A stretch of DNA of 64,000 nt from Halalkalibacter oceani. Its GTDB lineage: Bacteria > Bacillota > Bacilli > Bacillales > Bacillaceae_D. The stretch's first letter is position 1; each line of letters opens with the position of its first letter. The stretch spans positions 1 to 64,000 of the forward strand of contig NZ_JBEPKD010000003.1 of assembly GCF_040544555.1 (NCBI RefSeq). Direction: 5' to 3'. The translations under genes and the position numbers were made by a program. The notes under the pieces were generated by a model that saw only the letters and a list, made by a program, of their open reading frames with translations, was not told the origin of the DNA and did not search any database. Shown here in pieces: positions 34,287-42,268 of this stretch.

Positions 34287-34330
34287 GAAAACCGCTGCGC
34301 AGTTTTCTTTGAAGTGACGTGCGACGCCCT
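34287..34330 (-). repeat. family B hairpin element between dpaA and dpaB
   Basis: GAAAACCGCTGCGCAGTTTTC is an imperfect palindrome followed on the plus strand by TTTGAAGTGACGTGCGACGCC. The same tail occurs beside hairpins at 47898, 60472 and 35336. On the minus strand the tail comes first, then the stem, then TTATTTC. Confidence 0.55.
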
Positions 34331-34358
34331 CCCTCGCATTTGAAACCGCCTCTGCTCC

Positions 34359-35231
34359 TTATCCTTCTAGCAGGACAGTCAGCACGTCAGCGAGAATTTG
34401 CCCGGCCGTTTTCGGGGCGACGATGCCAGGCAGCCCCGGTGCAAGCAATGCTTTCATTCCTCTTTTTTCGGCATAGCGAAAATCCGTGCCGCCGGGCTTG
34501 CTGGCTAAATCGATAATGAAAGCGTGCAGCGGCATCTCTGCCAGGACATTTGCCGTAAGTACGGGTGCGGGTATTGTATTAATGCAAAGATCAACGGTTC
34601 GCAGCGCTGTTTTGATGTCCTCGATATAAAATGGCTTCAACCCCATTTCGGTAATCCGGGCGATATCCCGTGATTCTCTCGCGCCGACAGATACATTCGC
34701 TCCTAGCGCGTCAAACGTTCTGGCGACCGTCATCCCGACGCGCCCGAGGCCGAGAACCGCCACTTCCGCCCCGTGAATCGTAATTTCCATATGCTGAATC
34801 GCCATCATGACCGCGCCTTCGGCTGTAGGAATTGAATTATAAATAGCAATATCATCCCGGTCCATTAAGAGCACAAGCTGGCGATTTGCCTCGTTTACAC
34901 AGCTGTCGAGCCGGCTGTTTGTAATCCCTGAATAAACGACGCAATGATCCGGCGTTTCTTTCAACTGCTCTCCAGTCAATTCAATCGTTTCATCTGAAAA
35001 AATCGTATCCACTTTTCCTTCCATGCTCATTCCGCTTATCGGCAGAAAAATAGCATCAACTGTACTCCAATCGACTTCATTCATCGTCTGCTTTGAGGCT
35101 CCGATAAAACCGTCATTAAGCTGATCGAAGCCGACGAGTGTAATTTTGGCATCTAAGGTCGACAGTTTGCGAATAATTTCCAGCTGCCGGGCATCCCCGC
35201 CGATCACGACGATATGTTTATCTGTTAGCAT
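34359..35231 (-). CDS. dpaA: Dipicolinate synthase subunit A (SpoVFA)
   Basis: A 290-residue NAD-binding subunit of dipicolinate synthase. It starts MLTDKHIVVIGGDARQ, with a second Rossmann motif VLGLGRVGMT near 150. The ATG at 35231 matches the B. subtilis N-terminus; a GTG two codons earlier has better spacing to GAAAGGAG and is an alternative. A SigK-type promoter lies about 60 bp upstream, as expected for mother-cell expression. First gene of the cluster that makes dipicolinate from aspartate. Confidence 0.95.
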   Translation of the reverse strand: MLTDKHIVVIGGDARQLEIIRKLSTLDAKITLVGFDQLNDGFIGASKQTMNEVDWSTVDAIFLPISGMSMEGKVDTIFSDETIELTGEQLKETPDHCVVYSGITNSRLDSCVNEANRQLVLLMDRDDIAIYNSIPTAEGAVMMAIQHMEITIHGAEVAVLGLGRVGMTVARTFDALGANVSVGARESRDIARITEMGLKPFYIEDIKTALRTVDLCINTIPAPVLTANVLAEMPLHAFIIDLASKPGGTDFRYAEKRGMKALLAPGLPGIVAPKTAGQILADVLTVLLEG

Positions 35232-35292
35232 GTGCACTTGTTCTCCTTTCTGCGACTCCCTTCCCTTTAGACCCCATTTGAACATTCAACCA

Positions 35293-35321
35293 TAGTTTAT
35301 GTGGCACGGCGGAGAAGGGTG
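35293..35321 (-). promoter_or_regulatory. SigK promoter of the dpaAB cluster
   Basis: On the minus strand: CACC, 16 bases, CATAAACTA. This is an exact match to the SigK consensus mACm-N16-CATAnnnTA. The predicted transcription start is about 55 bases before the dpaA start codon. SigK control of spoVF is established in B. subtilis. Confidence 0.82.
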
Positions 35322-35558
35322 AATACCTTTCCGCTTGAAAAAGCCGTTGACCACGAAGAGGCTGAAGCTTTTTAGTAACGAGCGCGGAGCCATTACTCTT
35401 CTTCGAGTTACGAAAAAGCGCTGACGAGATGCAGCAAACAGAGCAGCCGAAAACAAGGAAAAAGATTGGGAGATAACGAAGCTGGTTACCGGAGCTGGCG
35501 GACTACGAAGGCTCGTCCGGCTTTTCGCCATCGTGTCTTCCCTTTGCGCACAAAAAAA

Positions 35559-35599
35559 GCTTGTCTGAAAAAGAAGCTGGTTCTCTTTTTCAGACAAGC
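35559..35599 (-). terminator. terminator upstream of dpaA (hairpin family A)
   Basis: GCTTGTCTGAAAAAGAA pairs with TTCTCTTTTTCAGACAAGC, followed on the minus strand by TTTTTTTG. It should stop readthrough from ylmC into the SigK-controlled cluster. Confidence 0.8.
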
Positions 35600-35623
35600 G
35601 CAATGCAGGGAGTGCTTGTATAT

Positions 35624-35661
35624 GGTGTGTCAAAAGGAGCGGCTTGCCTGTTTGACACACC
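35624..35661 (-). terminator. second hairpin after ylmC
   Basis: GGTGTGTCAAAAGG pairs imperfectly with CCTGTTTGACACACC about 55 bases after the ylmC stop. It shares the CAAAAGG core with family A but has no strong T-run. Confidence 0.55.
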
Positions 35662-35718
35662 GTGAATTCCTCCCTTTCAGACGTGAGCTGATGAGGCTGC
35701 GAGAGAGGTCTATGCTTA

Positions 35719-35955
35719 CTACTCGTCTAAATCAATGATGATCATATCCTCGCCGATCTTTTTTATTTGCTGCCAGTGCACGGTAACTTCCCGGTCCTTC
35801 TTGCCGAGTCCGAACCATTTCATCGTCGGAATAATAAAGGCTTCGATCTCTCCTGTTTGTTCATTGATTAGCAAATCGGTCTGTCCTAAAATTCCAAGGC
35901 GCTCTCCTTTTTGGTAATCAATAATTTCTTTGCTGCTGATCTCGCTTAGTCGCAT
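35719..35955 (-). CDS. ylmC: YlmC/YmxH-family sporulation protein (PRC-barrel)
   Basis: A 78-residue PRC-barrel-like protein (MRLSEISSKEIIDYQKGERL at the start) of the YlmC/YmxH family, typical of spore formers. The exact role is not established. The ATG at 35955 is eight bases from GGGAG; a GTG at 35964 overlaps that site and is rejected. It lies between mlpA and dpaA, the place of ymxH in B. subtilis. Confidence 0.9.
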   Translation of the reverse strand: MRLSEISSKEIIDYQKGERLGILGQTDLLINEQTGEIEAFIIPTMKWFGLGKKDREVTVHWQQIKKIGEDMIIIDLDE

Positions 35956-36013
35956 TCGACACACTCCCTTCGTACAGCTTTTCTACATAGGTATGTGGCG
36001 ATTCATAAAAAAA

Positions 36014-36049
36014 GAAGGGGCGTGCCAAAATTTTGACACAGCCCCTTCC
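36014..36049 (-). terminator. terminator after mlpA (hairpin family A)
   Basis: AAGGGGCGTGCCAAAA pairs with TTTTGACACAGCCCCTT, then TTTTTTTATG on the minus strand. A degenerate second copy (GGGACAGAAGGT ... ACCTTTTGCCCAGCCC, with the flank CTTGCTTAA) lies between it and the mlpA stop at about 36076-36114. Confidence 0.8.
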
Positions 36050-36197
36050 TTCATTGCCACTATAATACATAGAGGCAGGGACAGAAGGTTGCCTTTACCT
36101 TTTGCCCAGCCCTTAAGCAAGGTGCGGAACCGCCACAAAGCTAGTTTGTCTCAAGCTCGAGTCTGTTTATGAAAGGTGGCAGCCTTTCCCTTTCTTT

Positions 36198-37436
36198 CTA
36201 TTGCAGATTGCCCGGCAGCTTTCCTGTGCTGTTAATTAAGGAAATCGACGGTTTTTCCTTCAAAATTTGCCCGGCCAGGGAATTAACCTGGCTTAACGTG
36301 ACCCCGTTAATCTCTGCAAGCATATCATCGAGCGTGCGGTGCTTGCGCAGCAGCAGCTCATTTTTGCCGTTTCGGCTCATGCGGCTGTTCGTGCTTTCAA
36401 GGCTGAGCATCAGGCTGCCCTTCAGCTGTTCCTTGCCATTTTGCAATTCTTTTTCCGTGATTCCTTCTTCCGCGAGCTGCCCTGTCGTCTCCAGCAGAGC
36501 TGATGTCAGATCCTCAAGCTGCTGGTGAGCCGTTCCGGCATAGACCGTCAGCATGCCGCTGTCCTGATAGGAGGAATGATAAGAAAAGACGGAATAGCAA
36601 AGGCCGCGCTTCTCCCGAATCTCCTGAAACAGACGACTGCTCATGCTGCCGCCAAGCAAATTGTTTAACAGAACGAGCGCATAAATATCCGTGCTGCCGA
36701 CGGCAAGCCCAGGATAGCCCAAACAAAGATGAGCTTGTTCTGTCTCTTTTTTGCGAACGAGTGTTTCAGAAAAGAAAGCAGGAGCCTCTAGCTTGAACGT
36801 GTTCGTTGAAGGCTTTACTTTTGAGAAGACGCTCTTTAATTGCTCAATCACGTCCGCGGTCACATTGCCGGCAATCGAGACGACGACATTGCTCCCCGTA
36901 TAAAAGCGCTCAATATAATCACGGAGCGTTTCACTCGTGAACGTTTGCAACGTCTCGACCGTTCCTAAAATCGGCAGGCCGAGCGGATGCTTTCCGTAGC
37001 TCGCTTCACTTAGCAAGTCATGGACGATATCATCCGGGGTGTCATCAACCATTTTGATTTCTTCAAAAACGACATTTTTTTCTTTCTTCAGCTCTTCTTC
37101 ATCAAACACCGAATGGAAGAACATATCGGCGAGAATATCGACAGCGTACCCGGCGTGTTCGTCAAGAACCTTTGCATAGTAGCACGTATATTCCTTTGAG
37201 GTGAACGCATTGACCTGTCCGCCAATCCGATCGAACGATTCCGCAATTTCCGCCGCGCTGCGGGATGTCGTCCCTTTAAAAAACATATGCTCAAGGAAAT
37301 GCGAGATGCCGTTTTCCTGCTTTTGTTCAAAACGTGAGCCCGTGCCAATCCAGATGCCGATCGAAATGGAACGGACAGTCGGAATTTGCTCTGCTAAAAT
37401 GCGGACACCATTATCTAGTTCAATTCTATTTATCAA
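36198..37436 (-). CDS. mlpA: MlpA, M16-family zinc metallopeptidase
   Basis: A 412-residue processing-peptidase-like enzyme. The HFLEH motif (His46, His50) and the downstream Glu in FEEIKMVDD make a full zinc site, and the second half is the usual inactive repeat. The B. subtilis homologue (YmxG/MlpA) influences extracellular protease levels; its substrate is unclear. The start is TTG at 37436, with AGGGGG seven bases upstream. It directly follows ylxY, as in B. subtilis. Confidence 0.94.
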   Translation of the reverse strand: MINRIELDNGVRILAEQIPTVRSISIGIWIGTGSRFEQKQENGISHFLEHMFFKGTTSRSAAEIAESFDRIGGQVNAFTSKEYTCYYAKVLDEHAGYAVDILADMFFHSVFDEEELKKEKNVVFEEIKMVDDTPDDIVHDLLSEASYGKHPLGLPILGTVETLQTFTSETLRDYIERFYTGSNVVVSIAGNVTADVIEQLKSVFSKVKPSTNTFKLEAPAFFSETLVRKKETEQAHLCLGYPGLAVGSTDIYALVLLNNLLGGSMSSRLFQEIREKRGLCYSVFSYHSSYQDSGMLTVYAGTAHQQLEDLTSALLETTGQLAEEGITEKELQNGKEQLKGSLMLSLESTNSRMSRNGKNELLLRKHRTLDDMLAEINGVTLSQVNSLAGQILKEKPSISLINSTGKLPGNLQ

Positions 37437-37453
37437 TCTTCATCCCCCTATAC

Positions 37454-38428
37454 CTAATCAAGCGCTGTTTGTAACATTACCCGTTTTTCAGAAAGCAATT
37501 CAGATACAGGGCCAATGCGATAGCCCTCTGCCTGAATCCCTTTAATTAATGCTTCCAGACCGGCTGCTGTCGGCTCTGTCGGATGCATCAAAATCATCGC
37601 CCCATTATGGAGCTTAGAAAGGACACGATTGACCATTTCATTTGGATCCGGCTTGCGCCAGTCAACGGTATCAACAGACCAGAGAATCGTTTTCATCCCA
37701 TGCTTGGCCGCCTGCTCGACAACAGTTTGATTATAGCTTCCGCTTGGCGGAGCGAACCACTCCGGTGTTAAATCGAGCGTTGCTTCAATCACTTCGTTCG
37801 TTCTGCTTATTTCTTCCTCAATCCTTGCTGCGGTCAGCGTATTCATATCTGGATGAGAGTAAGCATGATTGCCAATCTCATGGCCTTCCTCCACGAGCAT
37901 CATTGCCAGGCTCGGATTCTTCTTGACCCATGAACCGTCGAGAAAAAAAGTCGTCTTCAGATCATACTTGTTTAGCACTTTGACGATTTCCGGCAAGTAT
38001 TCATTTCCCCACGCCACATTGACTAAAAATGTGATCATCGGTTTTTGCTCGTTTCCTCTATAAATACCGGCTGGCGGTAAATCCTCTAAATGGACACTCG
38101 GACTCGTTTCACGGTAAATCAGCCTTTCTTCGGCAAAGCTTCCCAGCTTTTTCATTTTATCAAAGGAAGCATCAATATCCACTTCACGGCCGTTATAGCC
38201 GGGCACCGCCTTCCACACTCGGTCAATCCGCGCATCAATCGCCGCTTCCCTGTATTCCTCGGCCCGGGCAGCAATTTCTTCATAGAGAGGATCCTGCTGC
38301 TTTATGACCATTTGACTGTCATCTTTCAGCTCTCCAATATAATGAAGCGAAAAGGGGTTTTGGACGGCCCCGATCGATAACACAACTATGAAAAAGAATA
38401 CACACACATGAACGAGCTTTTTCTTCAT
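37454..38428 (-). CDS. ylxY: YlxY, sporulation polysaccharide deacetylase-like protein
   Basis: A 324-residue secreted or membrane-anchored protein. An N-terminal hydrophobic segment (about 5-22) acts as signal or anchor, followed by a NodB-type domain (about 125-315). The normal TFDDG metal/base motif is replaced by TFLVNVAWGNE, while the HxxxH motif (GNHAYSHPDMN), APPSGSYN and ILMHPT remain. The catalytic Asp therefore seems missing, as in the YlxY subfamily. The ATG at 38428 has GGAGG nine bases upstream; the longer frame to 38581 is rejected. It lies between pnp and mlpA as in B. subtilis. Function unknown; it may bind rather than deacetylate peptidoglycan. Confidence 0.9.
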   Translation of the reverse strand: MKKKLVHVCVFFFIVVLSIGAVQNPFSLHYIGELKDDSQMVIKQQDPLYEEIAARAEEYREAAIDARIDRVWKAVPGYNGREVDIDASFDKMKKLGSFAEERLIYRETSPSVHLEDLPPAGIYRGNEQKPMITFLVNVAWGNEYLPEIVKVLNKYDLKTTFFLDGSWVKKNPSLAMMLVEEGHEIGNHAYSHPDMNTLTAARIEEEISRTNEVIEATLDLTPEWFAPPSGSYNQTVVEQAAKHGMKTILWSVDTVDWRKPDPNEMVNRVLSKLHNGAMILMHPTEPTAAGLEALIKGIQAEGYRIGPVSELLSEKRVMLQTALD

Positions 38429-38516
38429 CACTTCAGCCCTCCTCTCATGCCATTTTATGCATGAGTCGGACAGGTTAGAAGAAAATTTATGTAGTAGATA
38501 GTACGGGTTCATGCCT

Positions 38517-38543
38517 AGGGGGCACATCAAAAGATGCACCCCC
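38517..38543 (-). terminator. hairpin after pnp
   Basis: GGGGGCACATC pairs with GATGCACCCCC around AAAA, about 40 bases past the pnp stop. No T-run follows on the minus strand, so termination would be partial. Confidence 0.55.
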
Positions 38544-38584
38544 GAAGCGATCACCGGCATGAGCTTCACAGCCAGCTTCAACCA

Positions 38585-40699
38585 TTATTTTTGCGCTTGT
38601 TCCTGGCGCTCTTTCTCTTCCTTGAGAATGACTTTCCGAGAAAGATTCACTCGGCCCTGATTGTCAATCTCCGTAACACGAACGAGAATTTCATCGCCGA
38701 TCTTCACGACATCTTCGACTTTATTGACGCGCTCTTCCGCCAGTTGGGAAATATGCACAAGCCCGTCCTTCCCTTTAAAGAGCTCGACGAACGCGCCAAA
38801 CTTCTCAATCCGCTTTACTTTTCCGAGGTAGGTTTGTCCGACTTCCACTTCGCGGACAATATCTTCGATAATCGCGCGGGCCTTTTCATTCATCTGCATA
38901 TCGATCGAAGAAATATAGACGGTTCCATCCTGCTCAATGTCAATTTTCACGCCGGTTTCTTCGATAATTTTATTAATAATCTTTCCGCTTGGTCCAATCA
39001 CGTCGCGAATCTTGTCAGGATTGATTCGCATCGTCATAATCTTAGGAGCGTACTCAGACAGCTCTTTGCGCGATTCCGCAATCGCTTCAAGCATGTTATC
39101 AAGAATAATCATCCGGCCCCGCTTCGCCTGAGCAAGCGCTTCTTCCAAAATAGCGCGGTTAATCCCATCGATTTTAATGTCCATCTGCAGCGCTGTTACG
39201 CCATCTCTCGTTCCAGCTACTTTAAAGTCCATGTCGCCGAGCGCATCTTCCATTCCTTGAATATCGGTTAGAACGGATACATGGTCCCCTTGCTTGACAA
39301 GTCCCATCGCAATTCCGGCAACCGGCGCTTTAATCGGCACACCGGCATCCATCATCGCCAATGTACTCGCACAGATACTGGCCTGTGACGTTGAGCCGTT
39401 TGACTCAAGAACTTCAGAGACGAGGCGAACGGTATACGGAAATTCATTTTCATTCGGAATAACCGGCTCCAACGCCCGTTCTCCAAGAGCACCATGTCCA
39501 ATTTCCCGGCGACCCGGAGCACGAATCGGACCTGTCTCACCGACGCTGAATTGCGGGAAATTATAGTGGTGCATAAAGCGCTTCGATTCTTCGATTCCCA
39601 AGCCGTCAAGAATTTGCACGTCACCTAATGCGCCTAATGTACAAATGCTGAGCGCCTGCGTTTGACCGCGTGTGAACAAGCCTGAACCGTGCGTCCGCGG
39701 CAGTAAATGCACCTGTGAAGCCAACGGACGAATCTCGTCAACTTTCCGGCCGTCCGGACGGATCTTTTCGACCGTAATCAAACGGCGGACCTCTTCTTTG
39801 ACAATTTTATTCAGCACTTCTTCAACGTCGCTTTTTGCGACTTCTTCACGCTCTTCGAATACGGCGAGCGTTTCCTTCATTACCGCATCAATCGCTTCGG
39901 CGCGCGCGTGCTTTTCCGGCACTTGAACCGCTTCCTTCAGCTTCGCTTCCGCCAGCTGACGAATCTCCTGGTCAAGCTCCGCGTCGACCTGCTTCAGCTT
40001 GATCTCCGATTTTTCCTTACCGACTGCTGCGATGATCTCTTCCTGGAAGGCGATGATTTTCTTGATTTCCTCGTGACCGTACATGATCGCTTCAAGCATC
40101 ACTTCTTCAGGTACTTCATCGGCGCCGGCTTCAACCATATTGATGGCGTCCTTCGTTCCCGCGACGACAAGATTGATATCGCTTTTATCGAGCTGCTCAG
40201 TCGTTGGGTTAATGACGAAATCTCCATCAAGACGTCCAACCGTCACACCGGCAATCGGTCCTCCGAACGGAATATCTGAAATAGATAATGCCAAAGATGA
40301 GCCGACCATTGCCGCCATTTCAGACGAACAATTTTGATCGACACTCATGACGATACTAATTACCTGCACCTCATTACGGAAGCCGTCAGGGAATAACGGA
40401 CGAATCGGGCGGTCGATCAGACGGCTCGCCAAAATCGCCTTTTCACTCGGACGTCCTTCACGTTTAATAAAGCCTCCCGGAATTTTTCCGGCTGCATACA
40501 AACGCTCTTCATAATTCACTGTCAGCGGAAAGAACGGAAGGTCCTTTGGTTCCTTTGAAGCTGTTGCTGTCGACAACACGGCTGTATCACCATATCTGAT
40601 TAGAACGGCCCCGTTTGCCTGTTTGGCCAACTGCCCCGTTTCTACCGTTAGCTCGCGACCAGCCCAATCCATTTTAAATTCGTGTTTCGTTTGTTCCAT
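38585..40699 (-). CDS. pnp: Polynucleotide phosphorylase
   Basis: A 704-residue 3'-5' phosphorolytic exoribonuclease that degrades mRNA and acts in DNA repair. Two RNase PH domains (about 10-230 and 310-545) flank a helical linker. A KH domain (about 553-615, GPSGKIINKIIEETG) and an S1 domain (about 620-690, GKVKRIEKFGAFVEL) follow. The ATG at 40699 (MEQTKHEFKMDW) has GAGAGGAG upstream; the longer frame to 40735 is rejected. It follows rpsO as in nearly all bacteria and is separated from it by the rpsO terminator. Confidence 0.97.
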   Translation of the reverse strand: MEQTKHEFKMDWAGRELTVETGQLAKQANGAVLIRYGDTAVLSTATASKEPKDLPFFPLTVNYEERLYAAGKIPGGFIKREGRPSEKAILASRLIDRPIRPLFPDGFRNEVQVISIVMSVDQNCSSEMAAMVGSSLALSISDIPFGGPIAGVTVGRLDGDFVINPTTEQLDKSDINLVVAGTKDAINMVEAGADEVPEEVMLEAIMYGHEEIKKIIAFQEEIIAAVGKEKSEIKLKQVDAELDQEIRQLAEAKLKEAVQVPEKHARAEAIDAVMKETLAVFEEREEVAKSDVEEVLNKIVKEEVRRLITVEKIRPDGRKVDEIRPLASQVHLLPRTHGSGLFTRGQTQALSICTLGALGDVQILDGLGIEESKRFMHHYNFPQFSVGETGPIRAPGRREIGHGALGERALEPVIPNENEFPYTVRLVSEVLESNGSTSQASICASTLAMMDAGVPIKAPVAGIAMGLVKQGDHVSVLTDIQGMEDALGDMDFKVAGTRDGVTALQMDIKIDGINRAILEEALAQAKRGRMIILDNMLEAIAESRKELSEYAPKIMTMRINPDKIRDVIGPSGKIINKIIEETGVKIDIEQDGTVYISSIDMQMNEKARAIIEDIVREVEVGQTYLGKVKRIEKFGAFVELFKGKDGLVHISQLAEERVNKVEDVVKIGDEILVRVTEIDNQGRVNLSRKVILKEEKERQEQAQK

Positions 40700-40859
40700 T
40701 ACGCGTACTCCTCTCGTACACCAATATTCATTCATCTATCATGTATTATTCCCTATTTCGGACGAAAATAAAAGAAGAAATAGGCAATAACCGCCCTCTG
40801 CGTTATAAACAGACATAATTTGGCTGAAATATGTTTGTTTTCCAATCTTTTGAAATCAA

Positions 40860-40884
40860 GAAAAAAGCGGGAAAACTCCCGCTT
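40860..40884 (-). terminator. intrinsic terminator of rpsO
   Basis: AAAGCGGGA and TCCCGCTTT form the stem; TTTTTTC follows on the minus strand. It starts 10 nt past the rpsO stop. Confidence 0.9.
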
Positions 40885-40893
40885 TCTTCATGA

Positions 40894-41163
40894 TTATCGG
40901 CGTAAGCCAAGCTTATCAACAAGATTACGGTAACGAGTAACATCCTTATTACGCAGGTATGTTAACAGGTTACGACGCTGACCAACCATTTTAAGAAGAC
41001 CACGACGTGAGTGATGATCCTTCTTGTGAGTACGTAAATGCTCATTTAATGTGTTGATTTGCTCAGTTAGGATAGCTACTTGAACCTCTGGAGAACCAGT
41101 GTCCGTATCATGCGTTTTGAACTCAGCAATTAGTTCGTTCTTACGCTCTTGTGTTAATGCCAT
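40894..41163 (-). CDS. rpsO: 30S ribosomal protein S15
   Basis: The standard 89-residue S15 (MALTQERKNELIAEFKTH at the start; HHSRRGLL in the middle) that binds the 16S rRNA central domain early in assembly. The ATG at 41163 has a perfect AAAGGAGGTGG; the longer frame to 41313 is rejected. It has its own promoter overlapping the end of ribF and a leader of about 90 bases that could hold the autoregulatory S15-binding structure. Confidence 0.98.
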   Translation of the reverse strand: MALTQERKNELIAEFKTHDTDTGSPEVQVAILTEQINTLNEHLRTHKKDHHSRRGLLKMVGQRRNLLTYLRNKDVTRYRNLVDKLGLRR

Positions 41164-41259
41164 CCAATCCACCTCCTTTATTATAATCTCCTCATCCCGA
41201 GCAAACGTCGGTGACTCGTTTTGCCAAGGACAGGATCTGTACATAAAAGTACAATTATC
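41164..41259 (-). promoter_or_regulatory. rpsO mRNA leader, possible S15 autoregulatory element
   Basis: The leader between the predicted transcription start and the rpsO ATG contains an inverted repeat TGTAC/GTACA near 41240-41256 and a CCGA...TCGG stem (41207-41221), followed by GGGATGAGGAG. S15 leaders in Bacillus and Geobacillus repress their own translation through such structures. I could not fold it fully, so the assignment is tentative. Confidence 0.35.
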
Positions 41260-41288
41260 ACTATACTCTTTTTTTACGCTGAAATCAA
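41260..41288 (-). promoter_or_regulatory. SigA promoter of rpsO
   Basis: On the minus strand: TTGATT, 17 bases, TATAGT. The -35 overlaps the ribF stop codon. Confidence 0.65.
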
Positions 41289-42235
41289 GAGCTGTTATGG
41301 CGAAAGTAATCAATTGCCTGCTGCTTGTCTTTTTTTATTTGCGAAACGAGAGCCTCGACACCGGCAAACTTTTGCTCTGGGCGGATAAAAAGGTGAAATT
41401 CTACTTCGACATGCGCTCCATAAAGATCACCGGAAAAATCAAACAGATGGACTTCAATTGTGGGCTCTGCCGCTCCTTCCTGATGAAATGTCGGTTTCAC
41501 CCCAATGTTGCACACTCCTTCAAACAGCTGATCGGCCGTGCGCATCGTAACGGCGTAAACGCCATTTTGCGGCAGAAGGTACCGCTCGCCGAGCGCGACA
41601 TTCGCCGTTGGAAAACCGATCATCCGGCCGCGCTTTTCCCCGTCGACGACCTGACCTTTTACCGTGTAAGGCATCCCGAGATAAAGCGGCACATCCTGCA
41701 CGCGCCCTTCGGCCAACAGCTCCCGGATCACGGTCGAGCTCACCTTTTGCTGATTCTCTTCAAATTTGTCGACGATCGTATAGCTGAACCTGTCACGGGC
41801 GTGAAAAGGCAATGTTTCCATCGTCCCTTTTCCTAATGACCCGTAAGTAAAGTCAAAGCCGGCGACAACATGAACAACATCAAGGGCAATTAAATAGTGA
41901 TCGACAAACTGCTGCGGCGTTAAGCGGGCAAATTCCTCGGTGAACTGCACGACATAGAGCGTATCAATGCCGAGGCTTTCGATCCGCTCCACTTTATCCG
42001 GTAAAGGTGTTATGTATTTCAGCGGCGTTTTCGGCTTGCGCAATACTTCTTGCGGATGAGGATGAAAGGTCATGACCGAAGTCGTAACCCCTAAATCGTG
42101 CGCGACCTCCTTCGCTTTCGCCATCACCTGCTGATGTCCACGATGCACGCCATCAAAATAGCCTAATGCCATGACGGTTGGCTGCAACTTCAAAGTAGAA
42201 GCTTCAATTGGGTGATGTAAATAAATAGTATCCAT
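41285..42235 (-). CDS. ribF: Bifunctional riboflavin kinase / FAD synthetase
   Basis: A 316-residue enzyme that makes FMN then FAD. The N-terminal nucleotidyltransferase domain has GYFDGVHRGHQ (about 24-34), and the C-terminal flavokinase domain (about 185-310) includes GFPTANV. In B. subtilis the homologue is ribC, mutations of which relieve FMN-riboswitch repression. The ATG at 42235 follows AAAAGAGGATTC. It lies between truB and rpsO as usual. Confidence 0.96.
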   Translation of the reverse strand: MDTIYLHHPIEASTLKLQPTVMALGYFDGVHRGHQQVMAKAKEVAHDLGVTTSVMTFHPHPQEVLRKPKTPLKYITPLPDKVERIESLGIDTLYVVQFTEEFARLTPQQFVDHYLIALDVVHVVAGFDFTYGSLGKGTMETLPFHARDRFSYTIVDKFEENQQKVSSTVIRELLAEGRVQDVPLYLGMPYTVKGQVVDGEKRGRMIGFPTANVALGERYLLPQNGVYAVTMRTADQLFEGVCNIGVKPTFHQEGAAEPTIEVHLFDFSGDLYGAHVEVEFHLFIRPEQKFAGVEALVSQIKKDKQQAIDYFRHNSS

Positions 42236-42268
42236 ATGAATCCTCTTTTCCCTACACGATTTCAAACG

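Larger units (their letters stand above)
35322..35718. other. ylmC-dpaA intergenic region with stacked hairpins
   Basis: Nothing here looks like a real gene; an open minus-strand frame of 124 codons (to 35660) runs through the repeats, has low-complexity Ser/Phe composition and no ribosome site. The region holds three hairpins: about 35335-35376 (family B-like), 35559-35599 and 35624-35661 (family A-like). Confidence 0.6.

Noticed and set aside
35286..35660. Minus-strand open frame of 124 codons upstream of dpaA
   Set aside because: It covers the SigK promoter and several repeat hairpins, has no ribosome site and is rich in Ser/Phe/Arg without domain pattern.
38534..39271. Plus-strand open frame of 245 codons
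   Set aside because: Antisense to pnp; pnp is complete and conserved, so this is a shadow of its codon pattern. Similar long antisense frames at 2122-2580, 41099-41836 and 51702-52424 are rejected for the same reason.
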